Assembly (NCBI GenBank): GCA_030634675.1
Contig: DAOWAH010000034.1
Span: 1 to 10,174, forward strand
Direction: 5' to 3'
From: Fidelibacterota bacterium
GTDB taxonomy: Bacteria; Marinisomatota; Marinisomatia; Marinisomatales; TCS56
Length of the DNA: 10,174 nucleotides
Positions 6,163 through 10,174 of this stretch are shown here, one piece after another (position 1 is the stretch's first letter; each line of letters starts with the position of its first letter). Below the pieces are notes generated by a model. That model ran no database searches, was not told the DNA's origin, and was given only the letters and a program-made list of their open reading frames with translations. A program made the position numbers and the translations under genes.

Positions 6163-7797
6163 ATGCCGAATATAAAAGTTACCGTTCCGAAAGCAGTTAA
6201 CGAACCGATCAAATCTTATGCCCCCGGTACTCCGGAAAAGTCAGAATTAATTGACAAATTGACTGAATTGAAATCCACTGAAATCGAGATTCCATTGATT
6301 ATTGCTGGAAAAGAAGTCAAAACCGGCCGAATAACCGAATGCGTAATGCCGCACAATCACCAGCATGTACTGGCTCGTTATCATCAGGCGGGGAAAAAGG
6401 AAGTGGCTGCGGCTATCGAAGCCTCTCAGCAAGCCTGGAAAACCTGGTCAACTATGCCTTGGGAAAGCCGGGTAGCTATTTTCCAAAGGATGGCAATTCT
6501 ACTGGCAGGCCCTTATCGCCAGACGCTGAATGCAGCGACCATGCTTAACATGAGCAAAAATGCCTTTCAGGCCGAGATTGATGCCGCCTGTGAACTGATC
6601 GATTTCTTTAGTTTCAATACCGGGTATGCCCAGGATATTTATGAACAACAACCACCTTATTCTCCCAGTGGAATGTGGAATATGGTAGAGCATCGTCCGC
6701 TGGAAGGTTTCATCTTTGCCGTAACACCATTTAATTTTACCTCGATTGCCGGCAACCTGCCCTCCGCACCGGTCTTGATGGGTAATGTAGCTTTATGGAA
6801 GCCGGCTTCCAGCGCTGTTTACCCGGCCTATTTCCTGATGGAGTTATTTAAAAAAGCCGGTTTGCCAGACGGCGTGATTAATTTTATTCCCGGTCCCGGT
6901 TCTCAAGTTGGACCAATCGTGATGCAGAATTCTAATCTAACTGGTATTCACTTCACAGGATCAACCGGAGTTTTCCAGAGTATGTGGCAGACACTTGGTA
7001 ACAATATCAGCAATTACAAAACTTATCCCCGGATTGTTGGTGAAACAGGCGGAAAAGATTTTTGCATTGCTCATGAATCCGCAGATATCAAAGGTTTGAT
7101 AACAGCCATGATCAGAGGAGCCTTTGAATATCAGGGTCAGAAATGTTCCGCCCTATCCCGCTGTTATATTCCCAATACTATCTGGGATGAAGTACGGAAG
7201 GGGTATCTAACTGAAATGGCAACCATTAAAATGGGTGACGTGGAAGATTTCAGCAATTTCATGAATGCCGTTATTGATAAAGCCGCTTTTGAATCTATTA
7301 CCACTTATATTGACTACACAAAAAATTCAGCCGAGGCACAGATCCTCACTGGTGGAAATTATAGTGACGAAAAAGGCTATTTTATCGAACCCACTACAAT
7401 TTTAACAACCGATCCCCATTTTAAAACAATGGAAGAGGAGATTTTTGGTCCGGTATTAACGATCTATGTTTATGATCCGAATAAGTGGGTCGAGACACTT
7501 AAATTGGTTGACGGTACTTCTCCTTATGCCCTTACCGGCTGCGTATTCGCCGATGACCGCCAGGCGTTAGTTGAGGCTTCCGCCGCTTTAACCCACGCGG
7601 CTGGAAATTTCTACATCAACGATAAACCCACCGGAGCTGTTGTCGGTCAGCAGCCCTTTGGCGGTAGTCGCGCTTCCGGTACAAATGATAAAGCAGGTTC
7701 CATGTTTAATCTGGTGCGTTGGGTTTCTCAAAGAACAATTAAAGAAACTTTCGTCCCCGCCACTAATTACCGCTATCCGTTTATGTCTGAAAAATGA
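6163..7797 (+). CDS. pruA: L-glutamate gamma-semialdehyde (1-pyrroline-5-carboxylate) dehydrogenase
   Basis: This NAD-dependent aldehyde dehydrogenase oxidises glutamate semialdehyde to glutamate, the last step of proline (and ornithine/arginine) catabolism. The 544-residue product matches the long monofunctional type resembling mitochondrial ALDH4A1 and Bacteroidota enzymes, not the PutA fusion. It has an N-terminal extension of about 45 residues. TPFNF with the oxyanion Asn191 is followed by Lys213 in LWKPA and FTGST near 264-268. The catalytic base is Glu294 in GETGGKDF and the nucleophile is Cys328 in QGQKCSALSR. EEIFGP lies at 425-430, and GQQPFGGSRASGTNDK, a stretch typical of P5C dehydrogenases, at 495-510. 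No proline dehydrogenase gene is in the window. The gene starts 114 bases after dusB, enough for its own promoter. TTGCTT (6082-6087) and TAAATT (6106-6111), 18 bases apart, are a weak candidate. Confidence 0.93.
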   Translation: MPNIKVTVPKAVNEPIKSYAPGTPEKSELIDKLTELKSTEIEIPLIIAGKEVKTGRITECVMPHNHQHVLARYHQAGKKEVAAAIEASQQAWKTWSTMPWESRVAIFQRMAILLAGPYRQTLNAATMLNMSKNAFQAEIDAACELIDFFSFNTGYAQDIYEQQPPYSPSGMWNMVEHRPLEGFIFAVTPFNFTSIAGNLPSAPVLMGNVALWKPASSAVYPAYFLMELFKKAGLPDGVINFIPGPGSQVGPIVMQNSNLTGIHFTGSTGVFQSMWQTLGNNISNYKTYPRIVGETGGKDFCIAHESADIKGLITAMIRGAFEYQGQKCSALSRCYIPNTIWDEVRKGYLTEMATIKMGDVEDFSNFMNAVIDKAAFESITTYIDYTKNSAEAQILTGGNYSDEKGYFIEPTTILTTDPHFKTMEEEIFGPVLTIYVYDPNKWVETLKLVDGTSPYALTGCVFADDRQALVEASAALTHAAGNFYINDKPTGAVVGQQPFGGSRASGTNDKAGSMFNLVRWVSQRTIKETFVPATNYRYPFMSEK

Positions 7798-7939
7798 TTG
7801 AATTAATTGCCCATATTCTATCTTTCCGTCAAGGTTTTGGTTTTTCATAATAGTCCTTCTAATTAAGGAATGTAATCAAATAAGATGGGTCTGAACACAC
7901 CTCTTACCTTTGCTTTAAAATTCAAATTATGGAGTAACC

Positions 7940-9253
7940 ATGAATCGAATAAAAACCCTGATTATGGGTGCCGCAGGACGCGATTTTCACAATTTTAATG
8001 TTATTTACCGGGGTAACGAAAAATATGAGGTAGTAGCTTTTACCGCTACCCAGATACCGGACATTGAAGGCCGGGTATATCCGGCCGAGTTGGCCGGCAA
8101 ACTCTACCCGGAAGGGATTCCAATCTATGATGATTCGGATCTGGAGGTTCTGATTGATCGGCATAAAGTGGAAGAAGTAGTTTTTGCTTATTCAGATATT
8201 TCCCACGAAACTGTTATGCATAAAGCCTCCCTGGTAATTGCGGCTGGTGCTAATTTTAAATTACTTGGTGCAAAACCAACCATGATTAAATCCACCAAAC
8301 CGGTTATCGGTATCAGCGCTGTGCGTACAGGTTGCGGAAAAAGTCAGACCACCCGCTTAGTGGCTAAAATTCTAAGATCTGCCGGAAAAAAAGTGGCCGC
8401 CATCCGGCATCCCATGCCTTATGGCGATCTGGTGGCTCAAAAAGTACAGCGCTTCGCTACCATCGCTGATTTGAAAAAGCACAAATGTACGATCGAAGAA
8501 ATGGAAGAATACGAGCCGCATATCAACACCGGTACGATCATATACGCGGGTGTGGATTATGAGGCAATTCTCAGGGAAGCTGAAAAGGAAGCGGATGTAA
8601 TTCTATGGGATGGTGGTAATAATGACCTGCCCTTTTACCAATTGGATCTGAATATAGTGATAGTTGATCCCCATCGCCCGGGACATGAATTGACTTACTA
8701 CCCTGGTGAAACCAACCTGCTGATGGCTGATGTGGTTGTGATCAATAAGATTGATACTGCCGATGCTGACTATATTGAAGAAGTCCGCTGGAATATCCGG
8801 CAGGTTAACCCGACCGCGATCGTTATCGATGCAGCCTCACCGATTGCTGTCGAAAATGCCGATCTGATCCTAGGTAAAAAAGTCTTGGCAGTTGAAGACG
8901 GACCAACTCTGACCCACGGCGAAATGAAATTTGGCGCTGGTACCATAGCAGCAGAAAAATTCGGCGCTATGGAAATTGTCGATCCCCGCGGATATACAGT
9001 GGGCACAATTACTGATACATTCGATAAATACCCGGAAATCGGTCTGGTACTACCGGCTATGGGTTATGGCGAACAACAGATGAAGGACCTTGAAGCTACC
9101 ATTGCTAATATTGATTGTGATGTGGTTATTATCGGGACGCCCATTGATCTTCGCCGGGTGTGTAAAATTGAGCAACCTTCGGTCAGGGTCACTTATGACT
9201 TACAGGAAATCGGACGACCGAATCTGGTAGATGTCCTAAATCCTTATTTGTAA
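7940..9253 (+). CDS. Cyclic 2,3-diphosphoglycerate synthetase-like P-loop NTPase
   Basis: The 437-residue protein resembles the family named after the archaeal enzyme that forms cyclic 2,3-diphosphoglycerate from 2,3-diphosphoglycerate with ATP. The N-terminal Rossmann-like domain (about 1-115) carries GAAGRDFHNFN at 10-20. The P-loop domain begins at PVIGISAVRTGCGKSQTTR (121-139). Its Walker A (VRTGCGKS) departs from the consensus at the first position. ILWDGGNNDLPF (221-232) is a likely metal-binding or catalytic segment, and NKID (269-272) is a GTPase-type G4 motif. There is no signal peptide or membrane segment, so it is cytoplasmic. GGAG at 7931-7934 lies five bases before the ATG. Bacterial members have no established role that I know of. 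They may make a different phospho-compound or act as GTPases. Family membership is fairly sure, but the reaction is not. Confidence 0.8.
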   Translation: MNRIKTLIMGAAGRDFHNFNVIYRGNEKYEVVAFTATQIPDIEGRVYPAELAGKLYPEGIPIYDDSDLEVLIDRHKVEEVVFAYSDISHETVMHKASLVIAAGANFKLLGAKPTMIKSTKPVIGISAVRTGCGKSQTTRLVAKILRSAGKKVAAIRHPMPYGDLVAQKVQRFATIADLKKHKCTIEEMEEYEPHINTGTIIYAGVDYEAILREAEKEADVILWDGGNNDLPFYQLDLNIVIVDPHRPGHELTYYPGETNLLMADVVVINKIDTADADYIEEVRWNIRQVNPTAIVIDAASPIAVENADLILGKKVLAVEDGPTLTHGEMKFGAGTIAAEKFGAMEIVDPRGYTVGTITDTFDKYPEIGLVLPAMGYGEQQMKDLEATIANIDCDVVIIGTPIDLRRVCKIEQPSVRVTYDLQEIGRPNLVDVLNPYL

Positions 9254-9299
9254 TTCCGTAAATGTTAAATGAAATCATGTAAATCTTTCGAATAAGCAC

Positions 9300-9304
9300 A
9301 GGAG
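9300..9304 (+). promoter_or_regulatory. Ribosome binding site supporting the TTG start of sucC
   Basis: AGGAG lies seven bases before the TTG at 9312. No ATG or GTG in this frame lies near the conserved N-terminus. Confidence 0.8.
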
Positions 9305-9311
9305 AGGAATT

Positions 9312-10174
9312 TTGAAAATTCACGAATATCAGGGTAAAGAAATCTTCCATCAATTCGGCGTAGCAGTCCCGGAAGGATATCCGGCTTTCAGCATTGACAA
9401 AGCAGTGGATGCCTATCGCAAGCTTCCAGGAAATCTGGCTGTTGTGAAAGCACAGATTCAGGCCGGCGGACGCGGGAAAGGCGGTGGTGTAAAGCTGGTT
9501 AAAAACGAAGTCGAAGTTCGCAATACAGCCCGTAATATGCTCGGAATGCAATTAGTTACCCATCAAACAGGTTCTGAAGGTAAGCAGGTAGAGCGGTTGT
9601 TGATCGAGGTCGGGGTTGAAATTGCCCGTGAATTATACGCCGGTATCGTTCTGGATCGGGCAGCCGGTGAATATGTATTCATGGTCTCTACCGAAGGCGG
9701 TGTCGAGATAGAAAAAATCGCTCAGGAAACACCGGAAAAGATAATTAAGGAATGGATCAATCCGGGACTCGGATTACGCCCCTACCAGGCTCGGAAACTG
9801 GCCTATGCATTAGGATTACAGGGAGCACAGGTTAAAACGGCCACGCAAATATTCATGGCCTTGTGGAAAGTATTTACAGCCAAAGATTGTTCACTGATCG
9901 AAATCAACCCTTTGGTCGTGACCAAAGATGATCTCGTAATTGCCTTGGATGCGAAAATAAACTTCGATGATAATGGACTTTTTCGACACCCTGAAATCGA
10001 GGAATTACGCGATATCAGTGAGGAAGATCCCACTGAAGCGGAAGCAAATAAATTCAGTCTGAATTATATCAAACTGGACGGCAATGTGGGCTGTATGGTC
10101 AATGGAGCGGGTCTTGCAATGGCCACAATGGATATCATCAAATTGAATGGCGGTGAACCGGCCAATTTTCTGGA
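9312..10174 (+). CDS. sucC: Succinyl-CoA ligase (ADP/GDP-forming) beta subunit, 5' part (3' end outside window)
   Basis: SucC with SucD interconverts succinyl-CoA and succinate while making ATP or GTP, the substrate-level phosphorylation of the TCA cycle. The frame opens at TTG with the invariant N-terminus [17 protein letters not shown], so the unusual start codon is secure. About 287 of the usual 390 or so residues are visible. The ATP-grasp nucleotide segment [20 protein letters not shown] lies at residues 43-62 and EINPLV at 197-202. The metal-binding Asp213 is in [10 protein letters not shown], and the start of the CoA-ligase domain, [18 protein letters not shown], begins at 257. No stop codon or frameshift occurs before the window end. 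The gene lies 58 bases after the cDPG-synthetase-like gene with no terminator between them, so co-transcription is possible. sucD is expected downstream. Confidence 0.96.
   Translation, partial: MKIHEYQGKEIFHQFGVAVPEGYPAFSIDKAVDAYRKLPGNLAVVKAQIQAGGRGKGGGVKLVKNEVEVRNTARNMLGMQLVTHQTGSEGKQVERLLIEVGVEIARELYAGIVLDRAAGEYVFMVSTEGGVEIEKIAQETPEKIIKEWINPGLGLRPYQARKLAYALGLQGAQVKTATQIFMALWKVFTAKDCSLIEINPLVVTKDDLVIALDAKINFDDNGLFRHPEIEELRDISEEDPTEAEANKFSLNYIKLDGNVGCMVNGAGLAMATMDIIKLNGGEPANFL

Noticed and set aside
9189..9551. 120-codon minus-strand frame across the sucC start
   Set aside because: It is antisense to the conserved sucC N-terminus and to the end of the preceding gene, so it is a shadow.

Overview
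The window comes from a bacterial chromosome of moderate GC. It carries the end of a division and cell-wall (dcw) cluster, then a non-coding repeat-rich stretch, then housekeeping and central-metabolism genes. No phylum-diagnostic marker is visible. The mitochondrial/Bacteroidota-type long L-glutamate gamma-semialdehyde dehydrogenase, the murB-ftsQ-ftsA-ftsZ order and an intergenic region packed with tiny palindromes point, weakly, to the FCB superphylum or a related candidate phylum. This is inference.

Positions 1-3750, all + strand: the 3' part of murB, then ftsQ, ftsA and ftsZ. murB/ftsQ and ftsQ/ftsA overlap by 4 bases (ATGA), indicating translational coupling. ftsZ follows after about 40 bases with its own strong ribosome binding site. 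Together they supply UDP-MurNAc for peptidoglycan and build the Z-ring, its membrane anchor and a bitopic divisome protein. A strong hairpin lies just after ftsZ.

Positions 3751-4371 hold no recognisable gene. They contain at least nine short perfect or near-perfect palindromes. Part of this stretch can be drawn as a three-way junction followed by a run of eight T. It ends at an intrinsic terminator serving rpmB (ribosomal protein L28), which lies on the minus strand and converges on the dcw cluster. Divergent from rpmB is a decayed GNAT acetyltransferase gene with a frameshift and a lost C-terminus. Its remnant runs into the start of dusB, a tRNA-dihydrouridine synthase gene.

Positions 6049-10174, all + strand: an L-glutamate gamma-semialdehyde (1-pyrroline-5-carboxylate) dehydrogenase, a GTPase-like protein of the cyclic 2,3-diphosphoglycerate synthetase family, and the first three quarters of sucC (succinyl-CoA ligase beta subunit). 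sucC starts at TTG and runs off the window. The dehydrogenase makes glutamate, which can enter the TCA cycle as 2-oxoglutarate, and SucCD conserves energy as ATP or GTP. The role of the cDPG-synthetase-like protein between them is unknown and is the most interesting protein-level question here.
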